Part shown: positions 45,123 to 57,418 of the stretch, in pieces
How positions within the stretch are numbered: position 1 is the first letter of the stretch
Layout: each line of letters opens with the position of its first letter
Source of the DNA: Ligustrum vulgare
Lineage: Eukaryota > Streptophyta > Magnoliopsida > Lamiales > Oleaceae
DNA: 64,000 nt
Direction: 5' to 3'
NCBI GenBank assembly: GCA_963555705.1
Contig: OY743182.1
Coordinates: forward strand, 55,999,092 to 56,063,091
The notes under the pieces: generated by a model
What the model saw: only the letters and a program-made list of their open reading frames with translations
The model's database searches: none
Told to the model about the DNA's origin: nothing
Position numbers and translations under genes: made by a program

Positions 45123-46440
45123 CGCCAATCGAACGACGAACTTATAATCTTCGTGAATATATGGAGAAATATTTGGAAAAATTGAGAGAAGGCTCTATTT
45201 AAGGCATTGGATGAGTTTAGGACGTATAATGCCAGACTTGATGCTAGGATTGAGGCCTTGATGAGTTTTGGACAGAAAATGCCAGACTTGATGCTAAGAC
45301 TGGGGAGATTGAGCCTTGATTAAGGACCCGGATGAGTTTAGGACAAATAAGGCTAGACGTGATACCATGATTGAGGGGATTGATGCTTCCAAGACTAAAG
45401 GCAAATGAGTTCAAGATAACATAGAAAAGGAAAATGATGGTTTTTGGGGTCCACATGGTGAAGATTAACCAAGTTTGAATTTAAATCTATTTTATTTCTC
45501 TTTTCTCTGTCCACATATTACTTTGAAATTGTTTGTGTTGGTGTTGGATGATTTTTTAAATATATGGTTTACCAAATCAAGCATTAGCTTCTTGAAGATG
45601 GTCACTAAGCATCTGTTTGGAAAATTTGTTTCAAAACATTTTTTTATAACACAATTCTCCAAACCACTTTTTAATCACACAAACTTTCTCTCTTCACTTT
45701 TCAATCATATATTTTACCTCGAAAACATAGAAAAGGTGTTTCTAAACACAAAACTTTAACGAACAGAGCCTAAGCCTTTTCTATTTTACCAGTTATTCCA
45801 AGTATTATTTTTGTCATGACAATCAATTAAGAATTTCTTGTCATGGATTTTTAATCTGAATTTTGGCATATTATTTGATGACAATAAAGAGGACTTTAAA
45901 ATAATCCAACACCAACAACTTGAAAGTAATCTGGGGACAAGGTAAGAAATAAAATATATTCCTGTCAATCGTTTCTACGATATGGATTTCATATCATTCG
46001 GCATCTCATAAAAATTTGACTATTTTAATCTCATGTTATGGTGTCCATATAGGGAGCATGAGGAATTCCTCCCATTCACCTTGTAACCCCGAAAATCATC
46101 TTCCTTTAAGTTATCTTGAACTCGTTTTCCTTCAGTTCAGAAAGCATCAATCCCCTTAATCATGGCATCACATCTGACCTTATTTGTCCTAAACTCATCC
46201 AGTTCCTCAATCAATGCCTCAATCTCCTCAATCTTGGCATCAAGTATGAACTTTCTCTATCCAAAACTCATCTAACTCCATAATCCAGGCCCTAACCCCA
46301 ACATCAAGCCTGACATTATCTATCTTAAACTCATCCAACGCCTTCATCGATCATTTTCTCAAATTTCCCAAACCTTTCTCCATATACTCACGGAGATTAT
46401 AAGTTCACCGTTAGATGGGCGAAGATATCAACTGAAAAGG
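45123..46440. repeat. second fold-back with repeated coiled-coil-like coding arms
   Basis: Left arm about 45123-45470, right arm about 46055-46440 (reverse complement), spacer about 590 bp. Each arm contains three diverged tandem units of 50-60 bp built on GGATGAGTTTAGGAC followed by AGACTTGATGC and GATTGAGG. Read in frame, a unit gives Asp-Glu-Phe-Arg-Thr followed by Ala-Arg-Leu-Asp-Ala, a heptad-like helical pattern as in gag-type coiled coils. Frames are broken by stops in both arms. The spacer (45475-46050) holds no recognisable gene. Confidence 0.65.
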
Positions 46441-46749
46441 TAGCAGAGCGTGCTATGTAACAGGAGGAGCAATCAACAGAACATGATGAGCGACCGAATG
46501 AGTGATTTGTGAAATAGGATGATCAAGTGATGGAGTAAGCTTTGAAGCAAGAGTGAGCACAAATAAGGAAGAGTGAGCCACGGAACAGGATCAACAATCG
46601 GAAGAAAGAAATGTAATGAGATGAGCTAGCGACGGTGCAAGAGTGATCAGAGGAGTGAGATGTGAAACATGACGAGACCTATTATGACTATTCTTCGTTT
46701 AGCAAAAGGCCAAGAACTCGCTACTGAGTTTTGTTCTTCAAGTGGGGCT

Positions 46750-47470
46750 CTTTACAAGGGAGCAAATATTTGATATTTGTCGCATTTCAATTGCATTTTG
46801 TTTCATTGTGGCATATCCTTCTATGACAGTGAACCTTGCCGACCTTATTCTCAACTTCTGAGTTAAGTTAGGATACCGGGGGCCTACCATCCTTCAAAAA
46901 ATTGAAAACTTCATCCATCCAGGTTGGTTTTAGATCTACCACCATCAGGACCATCTCACTTTGTTCAATCATGGAAAATTGGAGTTCCCCTACTGGGATG
47001 CTATCAAATTTGTCCACTCCCTTGCTGATGGAAAACATCGTCAATGCATGTGCATGTCTATAATGAGTTCGTGAAATCTACTTTAAACAAGAATTGTTAA
47101 ATGAGTTCAACTCTTTATGTGTTTCCTTCAAGCATCAAGTACGGTTTGGTGGACTTCTTCCAACTAATTCTATTTCCCATTTAGCTTGGAGGGCCTGCCT
47201 AGTGTAGTATACCGGTAGATGGGCGTCTTTTTCTTCTCTGATTAGTACGACAGTAACAGAATGTAGATATACCACGAAATAAAGGTACAGTGGTTCTTCA
47301 GCTTTGGCCAGTAAAGGAGGTTGTAAGAGGTGATCTTTGTAGCCTGAGTATACAACCATGAAACCTATGAGCTAATGTCATGTGGTGGTATCTTCCATCT
47401 GGTCAATTCGTGATAATAGGAAGCTATCCATTGGACAAGCTTTGTTGAGATCAATAAAGTCGATACAACA
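46750..47470 (-). pseudogene. Tat-type Ty3/gypsy RT-RNase H fragment with internal deletion
   Basis: Minus strand from about 47470: CVDFIDLNKACPMDSFLLSR and then GFMVVYSGYKDH (RT motifs 2-3 region). Within two codons this runs into LLQPPLLAKAEEPLYLYFVV, the start of RNase H, and VYYTRQALQAKWEIEL. The part of RT with the catalytic Asp-Asp box has been deleted in frame. Further on, after frame changes, PTWMDEVFNFLKDGRPP (about 46920-46870) corresponds to the linker ahead of integrase in Tat/Ogre-type elements. Several stops are present. The copia element at 47541 sits just upstream and probably interrupts it. Confidence 0.65.
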
Positions 47471-47540
47471 TCAATTCATTTTTTCACACAATAAACTCCG
47501 AACTAAAGGTGGAGTGGTAATGTTAGAGTGTTGAGGTCAT

Positions 47541-49104
47541 TGGGAATTTATTTAATCATGCACAGCGAAATTTAAAATATTTTCAATTCCCAAATGAGGA
47601 CCTGCTTTGTGTTTAGATAGAAATCGTGACAAGAATAATAACTCTTGATTATTTTGTAGACGGCTTTGAGAATCTTGATGCTTTCTCCAATCTACTTGCA
47701 CACCATAGCTGTCCAATTGTCCAGCCACCAAAGGTGATCCCCACGAGAGAACAAGAATGAGAGGCTAGGGTTTCTCTCTTCTTGTGCTAGCAAGAGAATG
47801 GTGAATTATGAATTAGGGTTAAACTTTTCCAAACCCTAGTTGTTTATTAATATAAGTTAGAGTGGGCTTGGCCCATAACTTAAATACGACCCGGTCCATG
47901 TAGTTTAACTAATCCAATTAATTAAACATAGGACATTAGTTAATCAATCCAATTTATTAACTCGAGCATATTAATAAACAATATAATTAATTAATTCTAC
48001 AAATGTCGAATACTTGTTAATTAATTAATTCCAATCACATTCTTCTAGTTCTCCCTTTGTGTGTGACCCTTTAGGTTCCCAACTACGATGTCGAACTACG
48101 TGAATTATTATTTTGATATAATCAAAATAAGATTAATTAAAACTCTATTTTAAATTAATCATTAATTCTCCTAGATTAATTAATTCATATTAGTAGTCCA
48201 GATTAACATCTAGCAACGTGTCAGGGCAATACACGTGATGGGAAAGGCCACGTGGTGTGACAAAACCAAACTAGTTCGTTTATCGTGAAACTATTATCCC
48301 TTTGTCAATATGATCCGATCAATTACGAGATATGAAAATGTGTCAATCTCGTTTATTGATCATATCTTTTATTTCACTCTTAAGTCAATAAACGTCGAAA
48401 CTATTTTTGACTTTATTAATTCACCTTGGCCAAGGATTTCGATATCGACTTAAACAAATAAAACACAGATCATAATCTCTTACTATCTAAGAGTGATGAA
48501 TCCTATATTGATCATTCACAACCTTCATGTGATTCTGGACATACCCGAACAATATCGTATTAGTGACTCCTTTCAGAGCAACATCAGACATTACGAAAGT
48601 ATGACTACCCTCATGTAAGTTACTATGATGACCTCAAGTCAAATGATCAAATACACTAACGAACGTTGGAGATTAACCACTGACACTCAGATAGTTATCC
48701 ATGTAGAATCTCCGTTGCGGGTCTCCAATGTTTTATTCTCTTAACAAAACATCCACGTGTTCATTTAGATGTCTCTACATCTTAGTTTGCGAGATCAGCT
48801 ACTCACTTCTAAAGTGGGCGATGACACACGTGTTGATCTATTCGTAATAAAGATATCCGTATCTCGATATTACTTTACGAAAAAGGAAATTTAAGATTCA
48901 ATTGTAACTTATATCTCACGATCACAACTTGTGATTAACAAGTTATCAAGATTTTGAATCTATGGACTCTGTTGATTTAATTTGCAAGAATAATAATAAT
49001 AATATTATAAATCAATTAAATAACAGATCTGCCATATATTAAATGCATCAAATATATTAGTAAGTGTTTGATCAAACGATTGGACCTAGGCCATAACACT
49101 TACA
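47541..49104 (-). repeat. copia 3' LTR
   Basis: 1564 bp. It keeps two segments missing from the 5' LTR: an AT-rich stretch of about 80 bp near 48092-48175 and one near 48972-49055 with an AATAATAAT run. The remaining sequence is nearly identical by eye. No gene. Confidence 0.88.
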
Positions 49105-49116
49105 AACTCCCATTTG
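49105..49116 (-). promoter_or_regulatory. copia polypurine tract
   Basis: Minus-strand AAATGGGAGTT immediately before the 3' LTR start TGTAAG. Confidence 0.7.
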
Positions 49117-49169
49117 CACTAGATCCAATCACTTATGTATTTAATATCATAAAAGTCCACATGATGGTC

Positions 49170-52100
49170 ATGTTTATTCTGTGACAACTCTTTGTCAGCG
49201 GATCTGCAATGTCTTACATTTGTGGGAAATTGTTCTTTCCTTTGTCATTTATTTGTATTACCTTTTTAGTGAGATAATACTGCCTTAATACATGTTTGTG
49301 TCGTTGATGAGAACTTAGTTTCTTCACTTTATGTGATGGCTCCATTGTTGTCACTATAACAATGTTAGAAACTACTCTAAGTTGATTCATGAACTTAATG
49401 ATCCAGACCACAACCTTTGTTGCTTCTGAAACCAATGTATTAGGCTTCCTTTATTGAATAAACGATTGTTTCTTGTATGAAACATTTCCAACTAATCACT
49501 CCCTTGAGAGTAAAAATATTGAGAATTGCCATCTTCCTAGTCTAACTGGAAGTTAGCACTAATGAACTCTTAGTTCACTTTCTTCATTTAAAATCTTAAG
49601 ATTTTATCTATACATGAAAGTTGGGATAAGCGAAGCATACTTTAAGATCTGTCTCTATAGATCTTTATCTCTAAGATATAATTATCTTCTCCCACATCTT
49701 GCATGAATAAAATCTTTTACAACAATAATTTTATCGAAAAAACACAAAGATGTCGTTTTCATTAATAATATGTCATCCACATATAATATTAAGAATACGA
49801 TATCACGTCCACTTTCCTTTTATAAAGACACAGTTCCTATTTATTTATTTTTGATAAAATCAAACTTTTTGATTATCTCATCAAAATATTCCAGCTCTTA
49901 AAGGTTTGTTTCGATCCAAACATGGATCCGTAAATGTAGCATACATTGTCAGCATTTTAGATTCAAAAATTTTTGGGTTGTGTCGCATACACTTCCCATT
50001 GTATATTCTATCTTAAGAATGCAATTTTGTTATCCTTCTGCCATATCTTATATTTATTATATGCAACTATTTACAAGCAAAATCCAAATGGAAGGCTGTA
50101 GGTGAAAAGGTCAAAGTCAACTATGTGGCTTTGTTTGTAACATTTCACTATCAGCCTTGCTCTGTATGTGTGGATGTTTCCATCTATCTTGACCTTCTTG
50201 TAAACACATTTACAACTTCTGGGGTTTATTCCATCAGTTAGGTCGACCAAGGTCCTTACCTTGTTTACATACATCAAGCTCATTTTGGATCCCATGGTAC
50301 CTTGCAATCTCCTTGAGTCAACACTTGAATTTACCTTTTGCATAACTTGTAGGTTCATTATCCTTGACAAGTAATTGTGAATTCGATCATTCAAGGAATC
50401 AAATGATCCTACTAAATTTACGCTGAGTTGTCGTGTCATCAAGAGTCTCTACTTCTTGATCATAAGTTTGTCCCTTAGCTTGTATGGGATCAATTTCAAG
50501 CTCATTTATTTGGTCAGCTGATATTTGTGATCCTTGAACTTCTTCAAGTTCTATTTTGCTCCCACTGTCCTCTCCAAGAATGAACTATTTCTCTAGGAAG
50601 ACAGCATGTCTAGAAACGAAGACTTTCTTCTCAGTGGGATTATAGAATTGATATCCAATTATCCTTCGTGGATATTTCACAAATATACATTCATCGGAGT
50701 TAGACTCTAGCTAATCCGATTCAATGCGCTTCATATAAGCGTCATAGCCCTAAACTTTGATATGAAATAAGTTGGGGCTTTCTACCTATCCATAACTCGT
50801 ATGGAGTTTTGTTGACCAATTTAGATGGGACACAATATAGTGTGTAGCATGTGGTATTTGGTGCATGACCCCGAAACGATTTTCGGGAGGTTTGCATGGC
50901 TCATCATTTATTGTACCATATCTAATAATGTACAATTTCTCCTATCAGATACATCGTTGTGCTGTAGTGTATAAGTCAGAGACCACTGCTAGAGAATCTT
51001 ATTCTCCATTGGTTAATCTAAAATTCACCTTTAGATATTCTACACATTGATCAGATCTTAGTGATGAATATATTTACCAAATTATTTCTCTAGTTGTAGC
51101 TTGAATTCCTTGAACCTTTCAAGGGTTTCATGCTTGAATTTCATCAAGTATACATAACCATATCTAAATGGTTGTTAGTAAATGTGATGAAGTAAGAGAA
51201 ACTACCTCAAACATTAATTAATATGGGTCCACATATATCACTATGTATTAGGTCCATTAATTGTGCAGATCTTTCTTCTTTTCAATAAAAGGAGATTCGG
51301 TCACCTTGCCTAGTAGGCATGAATTGCATTTGTCAAGTGATTCAAAATCAATTGACCTCAAATCTACATCTCCATGTAATTTGAAAATGCTTTTGTTACA
51401 TTAATCAATGGTGAGTATGACATTTCTCTAATTCTAGTACAAAGCTATAAGGTATTGATAAGAAGTTTGTCCCTATAGGTAATGCAGCAACCCTTGCTCA
51501 TTTCCATCATACAGGTTATCTTCTTCATTCTGTAGGAGTACGCTATTCTCTAGTCTGTGCATATTTATTCAAATATGAGATCCACGTCTGGCATCTAATA
51601 CCCAAGAGACTACAGTAATAGATAAATCAACCTCAACAAAATTACTTGTAATAAAAGTTTCAGAAAACTTCTTTACTTTCAAGCTTGCGAGGACATCCTT
51701 GCATTTCTTCTTCCAACAACCTTTCATTCCAAATGAAAATAAGGGTCATTGAAATTTGGATTGTCCTTCATTGCTTTGACTATTGTTTGTCTTGGTCTTA
51801 TTGGATACTTTCTCAAAGCTTCCTTTAGACTTCCATTTCAGAGGAATCATTGGCCAAGACATGTCTCATTATCAAACTTGGTATTGGGCTCAATAGTCTT
51901 AAGCATATTCAGCAACTCAAGAAATGTGCATTCGAGCTCATTCATGTTAAGATTCATAATGAACTTTAAATAGTTGTTTGACAAAGATTGCAGAACCAAG
52001 TCACTACTTAGTTCATTGTCCACAACTGAACTCAATCAAGACAGCTTCTCAATATAGCCAATCATCTTCAGTATATCATACTGATTGAAGATTGCTCTGC

Positions 52101-52250
52101 CATTTTGCACAATATAGTTGCTTAGAAATATCATATATTTCAATAGGTGATTGGTTATCATACAACTGTGAATAATCACAATATTAGCATCTATACTCTC
52201 ATGTTTGCTTTTGTAACACAGTTGAAATAGTTGCAAGCATCACGTATGTT
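49170..52250 (-). pseudogene. copia gag-pol (broken)
   Basis: Read right to left on the minus strand. Gag: QNGRAIFNQYDILKMIGYIE (52110-52040) and LVLQSLSNNYLKFIMNLNMN (52005-51940). Protease: SWVLDARRGSHI (near 51600), where the active-site Asp stands but the usual Thr/Ser-Gly is altered. Integrase C-terminus: IIGYQFYNPTEKKVFVSRHA (50665-50600). RT: a Met-Gly-Ser-Lys-Met block, RTLVDLTDGINPRSCKCVYK and YRARLIVKCYKQSHIVDFDL (50300-50110). RNase H end: SHQRHKHVLRQYYLTKK (49320-49270) and DIADPLTK (about 49212-49189). The RT catalytic box and most of the integrase core are lost or unreadable. Confidence 0.8.
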
Positions 52251-54300
52251 GCAACACTGTTGTTAATACTGTGTTAAGCAGTCACCTCTTCCAAAACTGA
52301 GTTCTCAACTTAAGCTTCAGGAAAGGACTACTCAAGGACCTATCCAATTAATCATGCTAGAGAACAATTCTCAGATTATGGTGTGATTCGAAATTTTTTG
52401 ATTGAATCAGATAATAGGCATCTAGTATGTCTCTCAAGATTATATGATTACTCGATATTCAAAATAATAAATGACAAAAAATAAAGAATTAATAAAGATG
52501 CATAAATTAATTTAACATGGACTTGAATTAAATTAATTATGCTCCCACTGTTTAAAATAAATTTATGACCCTCTTTCAAAAATTAATGGAATCCATACTT
52601 TGATTCCCAGTGGGCTAGGATCTCATTTGTTATATCAAGACCTTGAGGGTACTCAACAAGCCTTGATAAAACATTTGGGTAGATACTCTTATCAATTGTA
52701 TCTCTATACAACTCCTAGATTATTAAGTCGACAACTGTTTGTCCACACACATCTTATGTGTTAACTTAATATGCCTCCAAAATTTATCTCCTTGAGTGTA
52801 CTCAACAAAACATAGATTTTAGTTAAGTCAAACCCATCATTCAGAAATATCTAATATTTCATAGTGTCAAACATATTCCTAATAAACCCGCCTTGAGTGT
52901 ACTCAACAAGCTAAGGTCGATACGAAACTCTCCTTTTTCACTATAATGATGGAAGGCAAATAGAATTGACTTAATATTAAATTGAGAAATTTAATCATGC
53001 AAAGGTCTCATCAAATTATGTATATATGATTTATCACACATCTAGCATGCTAATAAACATACACATAATAAATATAGTGTGGACGATTATGAACTTTATT
53101 CTATCTAGTCTTCCCGAGCCAAAAGGAAGACTAGTCAGTCAATTCCTAGGGGGATATAGAATTGATCATACAATGCTCCATCTTCATGGTATCCTCCATC
53201 TTGCATCTTCAACTACTCCAACTGCAACCTGTATCCTATACTAGTTGGCACGCAGGCCTTATTGAATTAAGCACGTAGACTCATATAATAAAATAACAAC
53301 GGGCTCGCAGGCCCAATTATTACAATAGACTCACAGGTCCAAATACTACAAGAAATAAAATTAACCATTCAACACATCCACATGGTCGAGTCCATAATCA
53401 TCCACTAATATAACATTCATCATATAAACGTAACCCTATATAATATCAAATATTATTTGTATAGATATATTTCAAGTTACTAGCAAATAAATGTCCTCTA
53501 AACATTTTAGACAAACGGGATTGGAACAATTAAATAAATAATTAATCAAATTAATCAAATTATTTAATTAGCGGGATATATTTAATCAAAATCAAATTTT
53601 AATTTAAATATCAAATTAGAGTCCAACTCTAATTATAAGGTTTAAGGGCAAATAGAATTACTATTTCGATTTAGGATAAACCTCCTAAATAAAATAGAAT
53701 TCAATTAAATAATTAATTAATCAAATTAACCAACTATAAAAATTTAATTAAAATAAAATTTTAATTAAACACATATTGGAGTCCAACCCCAATATCAAGG
53801 TTTTCAGGGTAATTGAATTTTAATTTAATAATTAATTAATCAAATTAATTAATTATCAAATTACTTTTAATCAAAACCAAATTTTGATTAAACATTATAT
53901 TAGAGTTCAACTCTAATTATAATATCAGGGTAAATTAAAATTAATATTTAGATTTAGGATAAAAATCCTAAATAAAATAAAATTCAATTTAGGTCAAAAC
54001 TACTAAATTGGTTAAAATCATATTTTAATGACAATTTAAAATCATGAATTTAAATAATAAATTTTAATTGGGTCAAGATTTAAAATCTGGTCAAAATTGA
54101 AATTTTGGTCAAACCATTTAAAATCAATTTAGAAAATATTTTAAATAAACCTTAAAACCCTTTTTAAAGTATTTGCAATTGACCCATTAAGCATTTTCGA
54201 AACAGGCCCTTAGCTTCAATCATATTGCAAGGTAAGTCCTGGATTTTAAATTTCACATTGAGTCCCTGATCAATATTGCAATCCGGGGGCTGCAATTTCA
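52251..54300 (-). repeat. copia leader with internal repeats
   Basis: No gene. Three copies of CTTGAGNGTACTCAACAA (about 52640, 52790, 52890) and three diverged units of 110-160 bp (53536-53695, 53707-53830, 53831-53940). Each of the latter has ATTAATCAAATTAATTAATT, then AATCAAAATCAAATTTTAAT, then GAGTCCAACTCTAATT. The rest is AT-rich. Confidence 0.55.
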
Positions 54301-54359
54301 GAAATTGCATTCGAGTCCCCCGTCTCCATCCAAAAATTTGAAAACCCTAAACCTACCAA

Positions 54360-54665
54360 CAGCTCGGCGGCGCTGCTCCTCCAGCGGATGGCGACGCTGT
54401 CGCCTGTTATCAGCACGAAGCGTTGCTGCATCGCAGCAACGCCTCGCATTCCAACTGCGTTCGCCGCTGCGTATTTGCAGCGTCGAAGGGGCCACCAAGC
54501 AGGGACGATGGACACCGCTGCATTACGCAGCGGTGCTCTACGCTGCTACGCAGCGCGACTGTCGCGCTGCGTGGCCCACAGAAGCGGACGACCGTCGCGC
54601 GCTGCTGCCTTTAGTTTGCAAGTTCTCTGGCGGCGCTACCACCTGTGCCGCCGGTCGTGGTGGTT
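54360..54665 (-). other. GC-rich hairpin cluster downstream of the copia PBS
   Basis: A GC-rich island of about 300 bp in AT-rich surroundings. Perfect hairpins: 54420-54442 (GCGTTGCTGC, loop ATC, GCAGCAACGC), 54514-54534 (ACCGCTGC, loop ATTAC, GCAGCGGT), 54541-54555 (CGCTGC, TAC, GCAGCG) and 54548-54572 (ACGCAGCGCGAC, one base, GTCGCGCTGCGT). The last two overlap and would compete. It lies 160-460 bases after the PBS, where LTR elements carry packaging and dimerisation signals. Open frames in several phases reflect the composition. Confidence 0.75.
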
Positions 54666-54822
54666 CCGATCATATAAAAAAAAACTAATTTAATTTTCTT
54701 ATTCAAAACAGATTTTGAATATTTGAAAATTAATTATAAATTTGCTAGGAACAAAAAACATGAAATAAGAACAATTAATTGTTACAAGATTCATAGAACA
54801 ACTTCTAACAAACACAAAGTAG

Positions 54823-54834
54823 ACTCTGATACCA
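54823..54834 (-). promoter_or_regulatory. copia primer-binding site, initiator Met tRNA type
   Basis: Minus-strand TGGTATCAGAGT, four bases after the LTR end; one mismatch from the consensus. Confidence 0.88.
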
Positions 54835-54838
54835 CTAT

Positions 54839-56247
54839 TGGGAATTTATTTAATCATGCATAGCGGAATTTAAAATATTTTCAATTCCCAAATGAGGACC
54901 TACTTTGTGTTTAAATAGAAATCATGACAGGAATAATACCTCTTGATTATTTTGTAGACGGCTTTGAGAATCTTGATTCTATCTCTAATCTACTTGCACA
55001 CCACAGCTGTCCAATTGTCCAGCCTCCAAAGGTGATCCACACGAGAGAACAAGAATGAGAGGCTAGGGTTTCTCTCTTCTTGTGCTAGCAAGAGAATGAT
55101 GAATTATGAATTAGGGTTAAACTTTTCCAAACCCTAGTTGTTTATTAATATAAGTTAGAGTGGGCTTGGCCCATAACTTAAACACGACCCGGTCCATGTG
55201 GTTTAATTAATCCAATTAATTAAACATAGGGCATTAGTTAATCAATCTAATTAATTAACTCGAGTACATTAATAAACAATAAAATTAATTAATTCTACAA
55301 ATGTCGAACACTTGTTAATTAATTAATTCCAATCACATTCTTCTAGTTCTCCCTTTGTGTGTGACCCTTTAGGTTCCCAACCATGATGTCGAACTAGATT
55401 AATTAATTCATATTAGTAGTCCAGATTAACATCTAGCAACGTGTCAGGGCAATACGCGTGATGGGAAAGGCCACGTGGTGTGACAAAACCAAACTAGTTC
55501 GTTTATCGTGAAACTATTATCCCTTCGTCAATATGATCCGATCAATTACGAGATATGGAAATGTGTCAATCTCGTTTATTGATCATATCATTTATTTCGC
55601 TCTTAAGTCAATAAACGTCGAAACTATTTTCGACTTTATTAATTCACCTTGGCCAAGGATTTCGATATCGACTTAAACAAATAAAACACAGATCATAATC
55701 TCTTACTATCTAAGAGTGATGAATCCTATATTGATCATTCACAACCTTCATGTGATTCTGGACATACCCGAACCATATCGTATTAGTGACTCCTTTCAGA
55801 GCAACATCAGACATTACGAAAGTATGACTACCCTCATGTAAGTTACTATGATGACCTCAAGTCAAAGGATCAATTCCACTAACGAACGTTGGAGATTAAC
55901 CACTGACACTAAGATAGTTATCCATGTAGAATCTCTGTTGCGGGTCTCCAATGTTTTATTCTCTTAACAAAACATCCACGTGTTCATTTAGATGTCTCTA
56001 CATCTTAGCTTGCGAGATCAGCTACTCACTTCTAAAATGGGCGATGACACACATGTTGATCTATCCGTAATAAAGATATCCGTATCTCGATATTACTTTA
56101 CGACAAAGGAAATTTAAGATTCAATTGTAACTTATATCTCACGATCACAACTTGTGATTAACAAGTTATCAAGATTTTGAATCTACGGATTCTGTTATAT
56201 TAGTAAGTGTTTGATCAAACGATTGGACTTAGGGCATAACACTTACA
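54839..56247 (-). repeat. copia 5' LTR
   Basis: 1409 bp, shorter than its partner because of two internal deletions (near 55396 and 56196). The outer end reads TGTAAGTGTTATGCCC. Confidence 0.88.
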
Positions 56248-57199
56248 AAGGTTAGATACAACTGAGGTCGGAATACATTTGTTCCGACATTAATTATTAT
56301 GGATAGTGAGCTTTACTCAATTGGGGGTCGATCTGTCTTCAGAGACTAAATGGCCCTTCAAACTATTTGTGTATCAACAATTTATATTTTTGTAAGAACT
56401 ATGTCTTCTATAAAAGTTTTGAATTAATATACATATCTTGGCGATTCAAAAGGGAAAATCTTAGGTTGTTATAACATCAATTCATTTATGCACACAATAA
56501 GCAGCACCTTTGTAAGTGCCATCATCCTTGCATGGCACAAGCAAAGCGATGTCCAAGCAATATTTGATTCATTTTTAACTATTCATTACATGATACCATC
56601 ACTTGCTATGGGCACACATGGGTTTTGCAAAGAGCACAATGCCCACAACATCTGTATTCTCATCTCCAAATGAATTACAAATGCAACATGCCCTTATTTT
56701 CACTTTTGGAAAGTGGTTGCACATTTGCACACCAAATATATATATATATCAATACCAAGAAGGACAACCCACATTAATGTGTACCGACACGAGGATGAAT
56801 AAAATTGCCTTGTGGGGGATCAATAATTAACGAATGGACACAAAATATTCTCAATGGAAAAAAAAAGAATAAAAAAAAACGAGTATTAAATTACGCTACA
56901 TTAGAATAATAACACTAACAGGAAATTAAACAATAAGAAGTCAAACCTTGCTTTCATTTTCATTTTATCTTTATCTTGATTTGCACTAGGCATAAAATGC
57001 TTATTCCCCATGTCTTCCTTGTAATTGTTTATATGTGGGTTTATTGAGTGAAATCTCAAGTAGCTTCCATTAACTAAAAGAAAATAAAGTAAAAGACTAG
57101 ACTTTTTTCTTATGATTGTGAAGGATAAATAATCAGAAAGATAAGGAGGCAACTGGGAAAGCAATAAACAGAGACTAAAATCTTCAATCAATGAGGTGA
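56248..57199. other. intergenic debris
   Basis: No gene I can support. A short piece near 56473-56503 (AACATCAATTCATTTATGCA) echoes 47465-47490 beyond the copia insertion. A (TA)n run is at about 56738-56747. The open frames 56488-56673, 56603-56830 (+) and 56901-57191 (-) have no known motif. Confidence 0.35.
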
Positions 57200-57341
57200 C
57201 ACTAGTACAGAAACAGGAATACGCGTCGGTTGGAAAACAGAATACGTGTCGATTGTAGCGGCGACGCCTATGACGCAGACGCGTAAAGTCTCGACTTACA
57301 ATCGATGCCCAAAGTCAGTTTTGGCAACCGACGCCCAAAGT

Positions 57342-57409
57342 AAAAAAAAAATTAACTTTGGGCGTCGGTTCTAAATTTAGAACCGACGCCCAAAGTTAAT
57401 TTTTTTTTT
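57342..57409. repeat. perfect 68-bp palindrome
   Basis: Ten A, then TTAACTTTGGGCGTCGGTTC, TAAA to the centre at 57375/57376, then the exact reverse complement, ending with ten T. There is no spacer and no mismatch. It contains the CGTCGGTT motif on each arm. Confidence 0.95.
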
Positions 57410-57418
57410 CATTATATG

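Larger units (their letters stand above)
47541..56247 (-). mobile_element. degenerate Ty1/copia retrotransposon
   Basis: Minus-strand element: 5' LTR 56247-54839, PBS 54834-54823, leader, gag, protease, integrase, RT, RNase H, polypurine tract, 3' LTR 49104-47541. LTRs start TGTAAGTGTTATG and end ATTCCCA. Coding motifs are recognisable but stops and frameshifts are dense, so it is long dead. The flanks (AGGTCAT left, AAGGT right) share AGGT but do not give a clean 5-bp duplication. It lies in or next to a Tat-type gypsy fragment. Confidence 0.88.

Noticed and set aside
54305..54693. Four overlapping open frames of up to 127 codons
   Set aside because: They arise from the GC-rich hairpin island, where stop codons are rare in every frame; no frame is favoured.
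47536..56252. A clean target duplication for the copia element
   Set aside because: The flanks GTCAT and AAGGT do not match; only AGGT is shared with an offset, so no duplication is claimed.
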